DNA from: Candidatus Defluviilinea proxima
GTDB lineage: Bacteria > Chloroflexota > Anaerolineae > Anaerolineales > Villigracilaceae
Direction of reading: 5' to 3'
Length of the DNA stretch: 64,000 nt
NCBI GenBank assembly: GCA_016721115.1
Contig: JADKIW010000001.1
Span: 2,185,501 to 2,249,500 of the forward strand
The translations under genes and the position numbers were made by a program. Positions within the stretch are counted from its first letter, which is position 1. Each line of letters begins with the position of its first letter. This document shows positions 1 through 8,553 of this stretch, piece after piece. The notes under the pieces were generated by a model. That model did no database searches. It was not told the origin of the DNA and saw nothing but the letters and a program-made list of their open reading frames with translations.

Positions 1-651
1 CCCTGCGCCATTTTTCGATCTTGGCATGGTCACCTGAAAGAAGAATATCTGGTACTTTCCAGCCGCGATACTCGGATGGCTTGGTGTAGTGGGGGTATTC
101 CAACAAGCCCATTGAATGTGAGTCATCGTCTGCGCCGGTGGGGTCACCGAGCACGCCGGGGATGAGACGGGAGACGGCGTCAATGATCATCATGGCAGGC
201 AGTTCACCGCCGGTCAAAACATAGTCGCCGATGGAGATCTCGTCTGTGACTAGATACTGGCGGATGCGTTCATCCACGCCTTCGTAGCGGCCGCAGAGCA
301 TGACAATGCGTTCGTAACTGGATAATTCCTCGGCGATGCGTTGGTTAAACACACGTCCTTGTGGGGTGAGGAGAATGATGGGGATTTTGAATCAGGCGTC
401 GGGTCGGAGGGATGCGGAGCAAGTCCTACAACAGTTTCGACCGCTTCAAAGACCGGGTCAGGTTTCATCACCATGCCGCCTCCGCCTCCGTAGGGAGTGT
501 CATCGGTGGTGTGGTGCTTATCGTGTGTGTAATCACGAATGTTGTGAACGCTCACGCTGATCAGCCCTCGTTGCGCGGCGCGTTTGAGGATACTCGATTC
601 GAGATAGGTGGGAAAAACCTCAGGTAGAAGGGTGAATACATCGAACTGCAT
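1..651 (-). CDS. trmD: tRNA (guanine37-N1)-methyltransferase TrmD, 3' end cut by window edge, frame-broken
   Basis: TrmD transfers a methyl group from S-adenosylmethionine to N1 of G37 in tRNAs, which prevents ribosomal frameshifting. The N-terminal part (MQFDVFTLLPEVFPTYL..., then DDTPYGGGGGMVMKPDPVF) is typical of the family. The reading frame is broken at about 376-387: the first frame runs on into nonsense that stops at 250, whereas the next frame resumes exactly with IILLTPQGRVFNQRI, followed by the GGELPAMMIIDAVSR and EYPHYTKPSEYRGW motifs, down to the window edge. One base appears to be missing near the AAAA-TCCCC runs. This could be a sequencing indel or a true lesion; since the rest of the enzyme is well conserved, an error is more likely. 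The usual neighbours (rpsP, rimM) are not upstream; a divergent TPR gene is. The identification is firm, the integrity is not. Confidence 0.88.
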
Positions 652-734
652 GAGGCGATTCTATCATCATCTTTCTGTCATTCAACAAACTGAGGGTGTA
701 TTTTCCTTTCATTTTACGCTTAATATTTTCATGG

Positions 735-740
735 TAATAT
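735..740 (+). promoter_or_regulatory. -10 box of a probably leaderless promoter for the TPR gene at 747
   Basis: TAATAT at 735-740 is followed by six bases and then ATG at 747. No Shine-Dalgarno site precedes 747. The layout matches other probable leaderless starts in this window. Confidence 0.4.
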
Positions 741-746
741 GAATTT

Positions 747-2042
747 ATGTACTTACCAAGAAGTAGCAAATGGAGCATGAATCGCCGTAAACGGCGTCCA
801 AATTATTTTGGATGGCTGATTTTTGTGTTGGTTGTGGTCTTTGGATATTTATTCAACCAAGTGTATCTGCCTTCGCAACCGAATCCATTCGAAAATACGC
901 CTACCCCTACACGTTCGCCCGAATCGTTTGTGACGGAGGCTGAAGCGCTTTATAAAGAAGGGAAATTAACCCAAGCGATCGAAGCATATCAACAGGCGAT
1001 CAATTCGGCGCCACAGGATTCGACCTTGTATGTCGCGTTGGCTCGTGTGCAGGTATTTGCAGGACAGTATGAGGATGCGCAGAAAAATGCGGAAAATGCG
1101 ATCTTGCTAAACAACGATAATGCATTGGCGCACGGCGTCCTTGCCTGGGCTTTGGATTTTCAGGAAGGTAAGAATGGTGATGCGCAAATATCCATTGAAA
1201 AGGCATTGGCGCTTGACCCAAACAATGCATTGCTCCATGCCTATAACACTGAGATCCTGATCGATTCAGGATTTGATGGATATGAAAAGGCTATTGATGA
1301 ATCAAAAGTAGCGTTGGCGCTTGACAGTAATATTATCGAAACTCGCCGTGCACGCGCTTTAGTTTATGAAGCCACAGGGAATTATGCGGAAGCTATTCTC
1401 GAGTATCAAGCGGCTATCAATATCAACCCGAATATTCCGATTTTGTACATTGGCTTGGGTCTTAATTATCGTAGAACTCTGGTATATGAAGATGCGATTA
1501 CGGCTTTCATCAAGGCCAACTCTTTGAACCCTGCTGATCCGCTTCCAGACCTTTATATTTCACGTACATTTGCTACTACGGGCCAATATGAAAAAGCTGT
1601 GCAATATGGTCAAGAGGCTGTCAACAACCGTCCTGATTCTGCCAGTTTACGTGGCAACCTTGGAGTGATGTATTTTCGTCAATATATGTGGCCCGAAGCT
1701 GTCAAAGAGTTAGGCTTTACGATCTACGGCGGTGTTACAGAAGATGGTGTGAAAATTACCGGTATCCCCTTGGTCAATGAGCCGTTGGTGGCTGAATATT
1801 ATTACACGTATGGGTTGGCTTTGGCGCGCACAAACCAATGTGGTGAGGCGATCCAAATGGCTCAAACGGTTCAGACACGTGTGCCGTCGAATGAGGACGC
1901 CGCATTTGCCGCAAGTGAGATCATTCGTATTTGCCAGGAGCAACTGTCCAACCCGCCGACGAGTACGCCTGCTTTTGTTGATCCTTTGGCTGTTACCTCC
2001 ACATCCACGCCAGTGGAAACCCCAACGGTTGCTACACCATGA
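747..2042 (+). CDS. membrane-anchored TPR repeat protein
   Basis: This 431-residue protein has a short basic N-terminus, one membrane segment (about residues 20-38, FGWLIFVLVVVFGYLF), a Pro/Thr-rich spacer, and then a run of tetratricopeptide repeats (for example ALYKEGKLTQAIEAYQQAI and NYAEAILEYQAAININP). The C-terminal tail is again Thr/Pro-rich. TPRs form helical scaffolds for protein contacts; here they should lie outside the membrane, so it is probably an exported scaffold or assembly factor. I cannot name the partner. The start is uncertain: 747 fits a leaderless promoter, while an ATG at 777 (MNRRKRRPN) resembles the start of the next gene. It overlaps the next TPR gene by four bases (ATGA), so the two are translationally coupled and probably act together. 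Confidence 0.8.
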   Translation: MYLPRSSKWSMNRRKRRPNYFGWLIFVLVVVFGYLFNQVYLPSQPNPFENTPTPTRSPESFVTEAEALYKEGKLTQAIEAYQQAINSAPQDSTLYVALARVQVFAGQYEDAQKNAENAILLNNDNALAHGVLAWALDFQEGKNGDAQISIEKALALDPNNALLHAYNTEILIDSGFDGYEKAIDESKVALALDSNIIETRRARALVYEATGNYAEAILEYQAAININPNIPILYIGLGLNYRRTLVYEDAITAFIKANSLNPADPLPDLYISRTFATTGQYEKAVQYGQEAVNNRPDSASLRGNLGVMYFRQYMWPEAVKELGFTIYGGVTEDGVKITGIPLVNEPLVAEYYYTYGLALARTNQCGEAIQMAQTVQTRVPSNEDAAFAASEIIRICQEQLSNPPTSTPAFVDPLAVTSTSTPVETPTVATP

Positions 2043-3541
2043 ACGTTTATCCTCGCCGTCCACTTTTTAATCGCAGGCCACAATCGAACATCTATCGCAT
2101 GTTTTTGTGGGTGATCCTGATCCTTGTCATGGTTTGGGTTTTGCAGGAAGTTAACAAGGGTGATATCCGACCCTTGTTTCAGGCTACGCTGACTCCCACA
2201 CGTGCGGCGGATTCCTTCGCTTTACAAGGAGATGCCAATTTCACCGCTGGCAATTTGGATGACGCGATTCTTGCCTACCAGGAAGCTGTACGCGTGGACC
2301 CAAGCAATGCCGCCACTTGGACCAAGCTTGCTCGTATTCAAACGTATTCATCTGCATTTCTGATCAATGACGCGGATAAAAAAGAGCGATTGCTCCAGGC
2401 ACTTGAGTCCGCTCGTAAAGCAGTAGAGCTGGCCCCGGACGATAGCACTGCGCATGCCATCCTCGCATTCACATTGGATTGGAATGCCGATACCAATATT
2501 TATAGTAATGATCCACAACAGGTACAGAAGTTCCTCTCTGAAGCCGAGTTGGAGGCGGTGAAAGCGTTGAATTTGGATAGTTCCAATACGCTGGCACTGG
2601 CTTTCTATGCTGAAATTTTGTTAGATCAACAAAAATGGGATCAAGCCCAGCAAAATATCACATTGGCTTTGCAACGTGAAGATGCCGACCAGATCATGGA
2701 TGTGCATCGTGTCAATGCTTATCTGCTTGAAACGTTGGGGCAATATAACCTAGCCATCTCAGAATACGATAAGGCAATCGCTATTGAACCGAAGTTTACA
2801 TTTCTTTATAGACGTGCTGGGGCAAACTATCGTCGTCTGGCATTTGAAATCCCTAATATCGAGGAAGCGCGCCCGGTATACGAAAAATCCCTTGAGTATT
2901 TTGATAAAGCCGCAAATATCAATAAGACACTTGAAGTTTATGATCCTGGCCCATATCTGTCCATTGCAAGCACCTATTCGCAAATGGGTGAGTTCTTTGC
3001 TGCGGCTAGAAATGTTCAAAAGGCGCTGGAATTTGACCCTACGAAAGCCGATATTTACGGTCAGTTGGGAATCGTATTCTTTCGTTCTCGTAACTATGAG
3101 GGCTCGACTTATGCGTTGAAGTGTGCCACTTATGGATGTTCAGGTGAGGATTCTTGTTTGGGGCGCGGCCTTGAGGCCTGTTCCGAAGCGCCTGGAGAGG
3201 GACCACAAGAGATACAAGGGCTCGAACTTTCGCCGAATTCTATTGTCTACTACTACACTTATGGTTCGGTGTTGGCCGCGTTGAGTCGCCCGGCCAAAAA
3301 TAATTGTGACGAAGCCATGGCGGTGTTTGGGGATATTCGCGATGAACTTGCGTCCAAGCCTGAGCAATATGCAGATAGTTCTACAACGGTTTTGAGCATC
3401 GTTCGGGATGGTGAGTTCATCTGTAATTCTCTGGCTAAAGGTAAAACACCAACTGCCTCGGTTACGGATGAAGCGGGAAATCCGATAGTAGATATCACGC
3501 CAACGCCTCTGTTGATCGAAACGATGACGCCATCTCCATAG
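2039..3541 (+). CDS. membrane-anchored TPR repeat protein, second of a pair
   Basis: This 500-residue protein has the same plan as its upstream neighbour: basic N-terminus, one membrane helix (about residues 20-37, MFLWVILILVMVWVL), a short TPTRAADSF spacer, about eight TPR-like helices, and a Thr/Pro-rich end. It shares with the first gene the motif YYYTYG followed by LA near the end, so the pair looks like a tandem duplication that diverged. Cysteines cluster in one loop (CATYGCSGEDSCLGRGLEAC, near residue 365), which could form disulfides if the domain is exported. Its start codon overlaps the stop of the first gene (ATGA). The function is unknown beyond a likely extracytoplasmic scaffold role. 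Confidence 0.8.
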   Translation: MNVYPRRPLFNRRPQSNIYRMFLWVILILVMVWVLQEVNKGDIRPLFQATLTPTRAADSFALQGDANFTAGNLDDAILAYQEAVRVDPSNAATWTKLARIQTYSSAFLINDADKKERLLQALESARKAVELAPDDSTAHAILAFTLDWNADTNIYSNDPQQVQKFLSEAELEAVKALNLDSSNTLALAFYAEILLDQQKWDQAQQNITLALQREDADQIMDVHRVNAYLLETLGQYNLAISEYDKAIAIEPKFTFLYRRAGANYRRLAFEIPNIEEARPVYEKSLEYFDKAANINKTLEVYDPGPYLSIASTYSQMGEFFAAARNVQKALEFDPTKADIYGQLGIVFFRSRNYEGSTYALKCATYGCSGEDSCLGRGLEACSEAPGEGPQEIQGLELSPNSIVYYYTYGSVLAALSRPAKNNCDEAMAVFGDIRDELASKPEQYADSSTTVLSIVRDGEFICNSLAKGKTPTASVTDEAGNPIVDITPTPLLIETMTPSP

Positions 3542-3584
3542 GTGGTGTCTGCATCAGAGAAGTGTAAGAGTTTTTACAATCCCC

Positions 3585-3613
3585 TTGACTTGACCCTCTG
3601 AAATAGGTAAGAT
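3585..3613 (+). promoter_or_regulatory. vegetative promoter of groES-groEL
   Basis: TTGACT (3585-3590) and TAAGAT (3608-3613) are separated by 17 bases. The predicted transcript start falls at the left edge of the CIRCE element, so bound HrcA would block initiation. Confidence 0.8.
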
Positions 3614-3618
3614 TGGAA

Positions 3619-3645
3619 TTAGCACTCAGGCTTTTAGAGTGCTAA
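3619..3645 (+). promoter_or_regulatory. CIRCE operator (HrcA binding site) of groESL
   Basis: A perfect consensus TTAGCACTC - 9 bases - GAGTGCTAA lies just downstream of the promoter. HrcA, encoded at 28621-29658 in this window, is the known repressor of this site; GroEL itself assists HrcA folding, giving feedback control. Confidence 0.97.
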
Positions 3646-3690
3646 TTTCGTGATTATCCAAAAAACCAAATCCTATCAGGAGGTCTAGCA

Positions 3691-3993
3691 ATGGCAAGTA
3701 AGTTGAAACTCAAGCCCCTTGGCGGACGTGTGATCGTGGAACCGATCGAGCAGGAAGAAATGACTGCTGGCGGCATCATCCTTCCCGAAACCGCTAAAGA
3801 AAAACCCCAGGAAGGCAAGATCCTGGCATCTGGTCCGGGCGAACGTGATGAAGACGGAAAACGCATCGAGATGGAAGTGAAAGTTGGCGATAAGGTGCTG
3901 TATGCAAAATATTCCGGCACCGAAGTAAAAGTGGACGGCAAGAAATTGCTCATCCTGCGCGAAAGCGACATTCTAGCCGTGGTCGAAGGCTAA
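3691..3993 (+). CDS. groES: co-chaperonin GroES
   Basis: GroES is the seven-subunit lid of the GroEL chamber. At 100 residues it has normal length. It shows the conserved start (LKPLGGRVIVEP), the mobile-loop region (EEMTAGGIILPETAKEKPQEGKI, residues about 20-43), and the family end (VDGKKLLILRESDILAVVEG). A strong AGGAGG site precedes the ATG. groEL begins 17 bases after its stop, so the two are one operon, controlled by the CIRCE element upstream and therefore heat-inducible through HrcA. Confidence 0.98.
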   Translation: MASKLKLKPLGGRVIVEPIEQEEMTAGGIILPETAKEKPQEGKILASGPGERDEDGKRIEMEVKVGDKVLYAKYSGTEVKVDGKKLLILRESDILAVVEG

Positions 3994-4010
3994 TTCTGGA
4001 GGAATGAAAA

Positions 4011-5657
4011 ATGGCTGCTAAACAAATTGTCTTTTCAGAAGATGCCCGCCGCAAGCTCAAGAACGGTATGAATACCGTTGCGAATGCGGTTGGTGCAACT
4101 CTCGGTCCCAAGGGCCGCAACGTGGCGATTGACCGCAAGTTTGGTTCTCCCACAGTTACTCACGACGGCGTTTCCGTCGCGAAGGAAATCGAACTCGAAG
4201 ATCCGTTCGAGAACATGGGCGCCCAGCTCCTCAAGGAAGCCGCCCAGAAGACCAATGATATTGCCGGTGACGGTACAACCACCTCCACCGTTTTGGCTCA
4301 TGCCATCGTGAACGAAGGCCTCAAGGCCCTCGAAGCTGGTTTCAATCCGATGTTCATCAAGCATGGCATCGAATTGGCGACCGCCACGATCGTTGAAGAA
4401 CTCCGCAAGATGTCCGTCAAGATCGACACCAAGGAAGAGATCGCTTCCGTAGCCACCAACTCTGCGGCTGACGAAGAGATCGGTAACTTGATCGCTGACG
4501 TGATGGACAAAGTCGGCAAAGACGGCGTAATCACCGTCGAAGAATCCAAGTCCATGCAGTTCGAGCAGGAATTTGTGGAAGGTATGCAGTTCGATCGCGG
4601 TTACCTCTCCGCGTACTTCATCACCAGCGCAGACAAGATGGAAGCTATCATCTCCGATGCGTATGTGTTGATCAACGAGAAGAAGATCTCCGCCGCACAG
4701 GACATCGTGCCTTTGCTCGAGAAACTCGTCCAGATCGGCAAGCGCGAACTCGTCATCATCGCTGAAGATGTTGACGGCGAAGCTCTCGCTACCCTCGTGT
4801 TGAACAAACTGCGCGGCATGCTCAACGTGCTCGCCATCAAAGCCCCTGGCTTTGGTGATCGCCGCAAGGCCATGTTGCAGGATATTGCCGTCCTCACTGG
4901 CGGTACCGTGATCTCTGAAGAAACCGGTCGCAAGCTCGAGACCGCTACTCTGGCTGACCTTGGTCGCGCTGAGAAGGTTGTCTCTGACAAAGAGAACACC
5001 ACCATCATTGGCGGCAAGGGCAAGAAGAGCGAGATCGATGGCCGTGTGAAAGAAATCCGCGCTGAGATCGAGCGCTCCACCAGCGACTATGACAAGGAAA
5101 AACTGCAGGAACGCCTTGCCAAGTTGAGCGGTGGCGTTGCCATCATCCGTGTGGGTGCCGCAACCGAAACCGAAATGAAGGAAAAGAAGCACCGCGTTGA
5201 AGATGCTCTCTCTGCCGCTCGCGCCGCAGTTGAAGAAGGCATCGTGCCTGGTGGCGAAATCTCCCTCATCAACGCCTCCACCAAACTTGATAAACTCAAG
5301 GCTGATGATGAAGAAGCCCAAGTTGGCGTCAACATTGTCAAGAAGGCGCTCGAAGCCCCGATCCGCAAGCTCGCTTCCAACGCTGGTCAGGATGGTTCCG
5401 TCATCATCGACACTGTCCGCCGCACTGCCGCCGAGAAGAAGAACAAGAACATCGGCTACAACGTGCTCACTGGCAAGTATGTCGATATGATCGAAGCTGG
5501 CGTCATTGATCCGGTCAAGGTTGTGCGTGGCGCTCTCGAAAACGCCGCCTCCATTGCCGCGATGATCCTCACCACCGATGTGCTCATCACTGACATGCCC
5601 GAGAAGGACAAGGCTCCTGCCATGCCTCCTGGCGGCATGGGTGGTATGGATTACTAA
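4011..5657 (+). CDS. groEL: chaperonin GroEL
   Basis: GroEL is the ATP-driven double-ring folding chamber of the cytosol. The 548-residue sequence is full length and complete: VGATLGPKGRNVAIDRKFGSP near the start, the ATP-binding NDIAGDGTTTSTVLA, the apical domain motif KAPGFGDRRKAMLQDIAVLTGG, and the Gly/Met-rich C-terminus (MPPGGMGGMDY) that projects into the cavity. A GGAGG site lies before the ATG. It is the second gene of the CIRCE-controlled operon and uses noticeably more GC-ended codons than neighbouring genes, as expected for a highly expressed gene. Only one groEL copy is seen in the window. Confidence 0.99.
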   Translation: MAAKQIVFSEDARRKLKNGMNTVANAVGATLGPKGRNVAIDRKFGSPTVTHDGVSVAKEIELEDPFENMGAQLLKEAAQKTNDIAGDGTTTSTVLAHAIVNEGLKALEAGFNPMFIKHGIELATATIVEELRKMSVKIDTKEEIASVATNSAADEEIGNLIADVMDKVGKDGVITVEESKSMQFEQEFVEGMQFDRGYLSAYFITSADKMEAIISDAYVLINEKKISAAQDIVPLLEKLVQIGKRELVIIAEDVDGEALATLVLNKLRGMLNVLAIKAPGFGDRRKAMLQDIAVLTGGTVISEETGRKLETATLADLGRAEKVVSDKENTTIIGGKGKKSEIDGRVKEIRAEIERSTSDYDKEKLQERLAKLSGGVAIIRVGAATETEMKEKKHRVEDALSAARAAVEEGIVPGGEISLINASTKLDKLKADDEEAQVGVNIVKKALEAPIRKLASNAGQDGSVIIDTVRRTAAEKKNKNIGYNVLTGKYVDMIEAGVIDPVKVVRGALENAASIAAMILTTDVLITDMPEKDKAPAMPPGGMGGMDY

Positions 5658-5675
5658 AAAGTACCCCAATAATTT

Positions 5676-5706
5676 TGTAGGGGCAGGTCTCAGACCTGCC
5701 CCTACA
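5676..5706. repeat. perfect 15-bp palindrome (GTAGGGGCAGG type)
   Basis: TGTAGGGGCAGGTCT (5676-5690) is followed by one base and its exact inverse complement (5692-5706). It sits after groEL and could act as a terminator, but the T-run is poor. Related GTAGGGGC/GCCCCTAC palindromes occur at 39704 and 39784, so a dispersed palindromic repeat is the better description. Confidence 0.75.
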
Positions 5707-5715
5707 CTTTTAACG

Positions 5716-5721
5716 TATAAT
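5716..5721 (+). promoter_or_regulatory. -10 box, leaderless start for the parvulin lipoprotein
   Basis: A consensus TATAAT is followed by seven bases and then ATG at 5729. No ribosome-binding site is present between them, so transcription should start at or next to the start codon. Confidence 0.6.
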
Positions 5722-5728
5722 CTGGGCG

Positions 5729-6628
5729 ATGTTTCACCATAGAAAAACAATCATCTGGATATCTCTTCTATTGACCGCACTCGGACTCTCCGCGTGCGCT
5801 TCTCTTTCCACGCCCGAGCCTGCCACATCCACCCCCGAGCCGACGTTTACACCCGCGCCTCCTACTGCCACCCCTGAACCGATGGCGCTCACTGTGAACG
5901 GCGAAGGGATCACTGTCCTTGCATTTGATGCGGAAGTGCAACGTTATATTGCCGCACAAACTGCCTTGGGCAAAACGGTCCCTTCGGCTGATGCCGCAAG
6001 CGCAGTCATTCAAGATTCCATTGCGCAGTTGCTATTGGCACAATCGGCACGCGCGAACGGCTTCACCCTCGATGATGCGGCTTTACAAGCACGAATCGAT
6101 GCACTCGCGGCCCAAGTTGGTGGGGCGGATGCGCTGTCAGCGTGGGAAACAGCCCATGGATACAGCGAACAGACTTTTCGGTCCGATTTGAAGCGTGCGG
6201 CAGAAGCGGCATGGATGCGTGACAAAATTATTTCAAATATCTCCAGTACTGCCGAGCAGGTACACGTCCAGCAAATTCTGCTCTATAATCAAGACACGGC
6301 TCAGAACTTTCTCACGCAGTTAAATGGCGGAGCCGACTTCGATGAACTTGCATTGCAAGCTGACCCATTGACACGCGGTGACCTGGGTTGGGTGCCGAGA
6401 GGATATTTGCTCAACGCAAAGATCGAAGAGGTTGCATTCACCTTGCAACCTGGACAGTACAGTGATGTGGTCGCGACCGATGTGGGGTTTCATATTGTGA
6501 AGGTTCTTGCGCGTGACCCGAACCGTCCGCTTTCACCTGATGCATATCTTGCATTGCAGGAACAAACTTTGAAGAAATGGGTCGAAGAACAAAAACAGTT
6601 CGCAAATGTGGTGCTTGCACCGCAATAG
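5729..6628 (+). CDS. SurA/PrsA-like lipoprotein with parvulin peptidyl-prolyl isomerase domain
   Basis: This 299-residue protein has a lipoprotein signal (ISLLLTALGLSAC, lipobox LSAC with Cys near residue 23), a Thr/Pro-rich spacer, a SurA_N-like chaperone region (about residues 55-165: LTVNGEGITVLAFDAEVQRY...), and a C-terminal rotamase domain (about 170-285: VHVQQILLYNQDTAQNFLTQL, GDLGWVPRGYLL, VVATDVGFHIVKVL). The parvulin family isomerises peptidyl-prolyl bonds and helps exported proteins fold. The family assignment follows from these motifs. It is transcribed from its own promoter just after the groESL operon, so it is likely independent of HrcA, although it is functionally related (protein folding outside the cell membrane). 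Confidence 0.85.
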   Translation: MFHHRKTIIWISLLLTALGLSACASLSTPEPATSTPEPTFTPAPPTATPEPMALTVNGEGITVLAFDAEVQRYIAAQTALGKTVPSADAASAVIQDSIAQLLLAQSARANGFTLDDAALQARIDALAAQVGGADALSAWETAHGYSEQTFRSDLKRAAEAAWMRDKIISNISSTAEQVHVQQILLYNQDTAQNFLTQLNGGADFDELALQADPLTRGDLGWVPRGYLLNAKIEEVAFTLQPGQYSDVVATDVGFHIVKVLARDPNRPLSPDAYLALQEQTLKKWVEEQKQFANVVLAPQ

Positions 6629-6652
6629 ACCGATAATGGAGTTATCTGGAGC

Positions 6653-7384
6653 ATGAATAATTTATTCAAGGGAAACGGTTCGCGATCACCCATGCAGATA
6701 TGGGATATTCTTTCGATCATTGTATTGATCTTGACTGCCTGTATCGTTGGGTACTTTGTATTGATTTATTTCAACGAGGATTCGAAACTGAATATCCTGC
6801 CTCCCAGTGGAGGTTTGCTTTCCCCTAAAATTCCGACCGCCACGCCAGCACCAGCCACCCTTGTGCCCACATGGACTGCCAGCCCTACACTTGAAATGAC
6901 TGCTACGAGAACGCCGGTGCCAACATGGACGCCGCTCTTTACCGATACGCCTTTCTCACTTGTACCCCCAACACGCACGCCCAAACCGACCAACACTCCC
7001 AAGGCGCTTTTTGGTGTGACTGTAAAGGCCATTCCGAGCACGATCTTTTATCCTGAACTGGCTTGTTCATATTTCGGTGTCGGTGGCGAGGCCGTGGACG
7101 TGAAAAATGGTCCGTATAAATTCGGTATCATAAAGGTTGGCGGAACATTGAACGGGCAAACGATTGACCCGACCAAATATACAACTGTCACCGGTGTGGC
7201 GACAAAATTTGGTCAGGCTGGCTTTGAGATCGTATTTGCGATGCCGCCCACGAACTCTAACAAGACCCTCTGGATCCAAATGTTCGATGTCTCCGACATC
7301 CCGCAATCGGACAGGATCTATTTCAACACATATAGTGACTGCGAAAAGAACCTTATTCAAGTGCGCTTCAAAGCGACGCGATAG
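6653..7384 (+). CDS. membrane-anchored protein with Thr/Pro-rich stalk, function unknown
   Basis: The 243-residue product has one membrane helix near the N-terminus (about residues 19-41, ILSIIVLILTACIVGYFVLIYF), a long stalk rich in TP, TPT and PTWT units (about 60-120), and a C-terminal domain of about 110 residues with two cysteines (ELACSYFGVGG and SDCEKNL). The stalk suggests display outside the membrane. It starts 24 bases after the parvulin gene, with a GGAG about 11 bases before the ATG, and the two are probably co-transcribed. I do not recognise the C-terminal domain; its pattern of short beta strands would fit a small sandwich fold. Confidence 0.7.
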   Translation: MNNLFKGNGSRSPMQIWDILSIIVLILTACIVGYFVLIYFNEDSKLNILPPSGGLLSPKIPTATPAPATLVPTWTASPTLEMTATRTPVPTWTPLFTDTPFSLVPPTRTPKPTNTPKALFGVTVKAIPSTIFYPELACSYFGVGGEAVDVKNGPYKFGIIKVGGTLNGQTIDPTKYTTVTGVATKFGQAGFEIVFAMPPTNSNKTLWIQMFDVSDIPQSDRIYFNTYSDCEKNLIQVRFKATR

Positions 7385-7413
7385 CGTGTGAAATAGCCTG
7401 TAGGACTTAAATA

Positions 7414-7450
7414 AAAAGTGGCGGTCAACCTGATCGCCACTTTGCTTTAA
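7414..7450. terminator. bidirectional terminator between convergent genes
   Basis: AAAGTGGCG (7415-7423) pairs with CGCCACTTT (7435-7443), with A-rich sequence on the left and T-rich sequence on the right. It serves both the + strand gene ending at 7384 and ilvE ending at 7454. Confidence 0.8.
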
Positions 7451-7453
7451 TCG

Positions 7454-8377
7454 TTAGACTGCTACGTTCCAGTTTTCGTACTTCTTATTCTTCCCACGGA
7501 CGATATCTTCATAGGCGGCGCGTAACTTGCTCGTGATGGGACCCATTACACCCGAACCGATGGGGCGGTGGTCCACTTTGGTCACGGCGGTGATCTGTGC
7601 GGCGGTGCCTGTCAGGAACATCTCGTCGCTGATGTAGACTTCGGTGCGGTCAATGGAGCGTTCCACAACTTCAAGGCCCAAGTCGTTGCGAGCGATCTCG
7701 ATCACTGAACGGCGCGAGATGCCTTCGAGAATATTGTCTGTTACAGGCGGGGTGATGAGCGTCCCATTGCGCACCATGAAGACATTCATGGCAGAACCTT
7801 CAGAGACATGCCCGTAGTTGTCCAGTACAAGGGCCTCATCGAAACCGGAGCGGACTGCATCGGTCTTGATGAAAGCCGAGTTGACATACGCGCCTGCGAT
7901 CTTGCCGCGTGCTGGGATGACGTTATCGTCAATGCGCCGCCAGGAGGAAACGGTCACATGTGCGCCTTCATCGTTCTGAACATATTTATCGAATCCGATC
8001 ACGAACAATGAAAATTCATCTTTCAGGCCATGCAGTTTCACACCAATGCCGAGATCAGATTTATAGAAGGACGGACGCATGTACACATCCTGCTTCCAAT
8101 TATCGGCGCGCAGCACATCAAGTGTGATCTGGATCAGGCTCTCTTCATCGTAGCCTGCGCTCATGTCCATCATTTTGGCTGAGTTCAGCAACCTGCGATA
8201 ATGATCGAAAGGGCGGAAAAGGAAAAGACGTTTTTTATCCTCGTTCCAATATGCCCTCATGCCGCCGAAAACAGATGTGCCATATAAAAAGGCATGAGTG
8301 GTTATATTGAGATTTGCTTCAGAAAGGGGGACGACCTTCCCCTGAAAGAACGCATGTTTTGAAAGATCCACATCCAT
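7454..8377 (-). CDS. ilvE: branched-chain amino acid aminotransferase
   Basis: IlvE is a PLP enzyme that transfers the amino group from glutamate to 2-oxo acids in the last step of Leu, Ile and Val synthesis. The 307-residue fold-type IV sequence has the expected features: FLYGTSVFGGMRAYW near residue 30, RPSFYKSDLGIG, the lysine of the Schiff base in ARGKIAGAYVNSAFIKTDAV (about residues 155-175), EGSAMNVFMVRNG, and SRRSVIEIARNDLGLEVVERSIDRTEVYISDEMFLTGTAAQITAV near the end. A GGAGG site lies 8 bases before the ATG. It stands alone, divergent from the DUF2087 cassette. D-amino-acid aminotransferase is related, but the sequence pattern favours IlvE. Confidence 0.93.
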   Translation of the reverse strand: MDVDLSKHAFFQGKVVPLSEANLNITTHAFLYGTSVFGGMRAYWNEDKKRLFLFRPFDHYRRLLNSAKMMDMSAGYDEESLIQITLDVLRADNWKQDVYMRPSFYKSDLGIGVKLHGLKDEFSLFVIGFDKYVQNDEGAHVTVSSWRRIDDNVIPARGKIAGAYVNSAFIKTDAVRSGFDEALVLDNYGHVSEGSAMNVFMVRNGTLITPPVTDNILEGISRRSVIEIARNDLGLEVVERSIDRTEVYISDEMFLTGTAAQITAVTKVDHRPIGSGVMGPITSKLRAAYEDIVRGKNKKYENWNVAV

Positions 8378-8485
8378 AACAAAGCCTCCAATATTTGAAA
8401 TACGACGAATAGATTGTTCGGCATTATACCTGATGCGCTCCGATTCATTCCAACCCGAAAGCTGATTCTGTCCGATAAAACGGCC

Positions 8486-8513
8486 TTGACATTTGACGGA
8501 ATTTCATTAGAAT
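8486..8513 (+). promoter_or_regulatory. promoter of the DUF2087/GIY-YIG cassette
   Basis: A consensus TTGACA (8486-8491) and TAGAAT (8508-8513) are separated by 16 bases. The -10 box overlaps the left arm of the palindrome at 8511-8540. Confidence 0.7.
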
Positions 8514-8540
8514 CTAATTCGATAACCATCGAATTAGATT
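8511..8540. promoter_or_regulatory. perfect 13-bp inverted repeat, probable operator
   Basis: AATCTAATTCGAT, four bases (AACC), and its exact inverse complement span 8511-8540, overlapping the -10 box and ending 13 bases before the first regulator gene at 8554. The position and symmetry suggest binding by a dimeric regulator, most simply one of the two encoded in the cassette (autoregulation). Confidence 0.75.
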
Positions 8541-8553
8541 GAGAGTGTGAAAT

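Noticed and set aside
250..380. C-terminal sequence of the first trmD frame (SFSSPHKDVCLTNASP...) as a genuine short TrmD variant
   Set aside because: The next frame restores conserved TrmD motifs at once, so this tail is out-of-frame reading.
4035..5750. A 571-codon open frame antisense to groEL
   Set aside because: It lies fully opposite groEL, has an Asp/His/Gly-rich composition without any motif, and arises from the strong codon bias of groEL.
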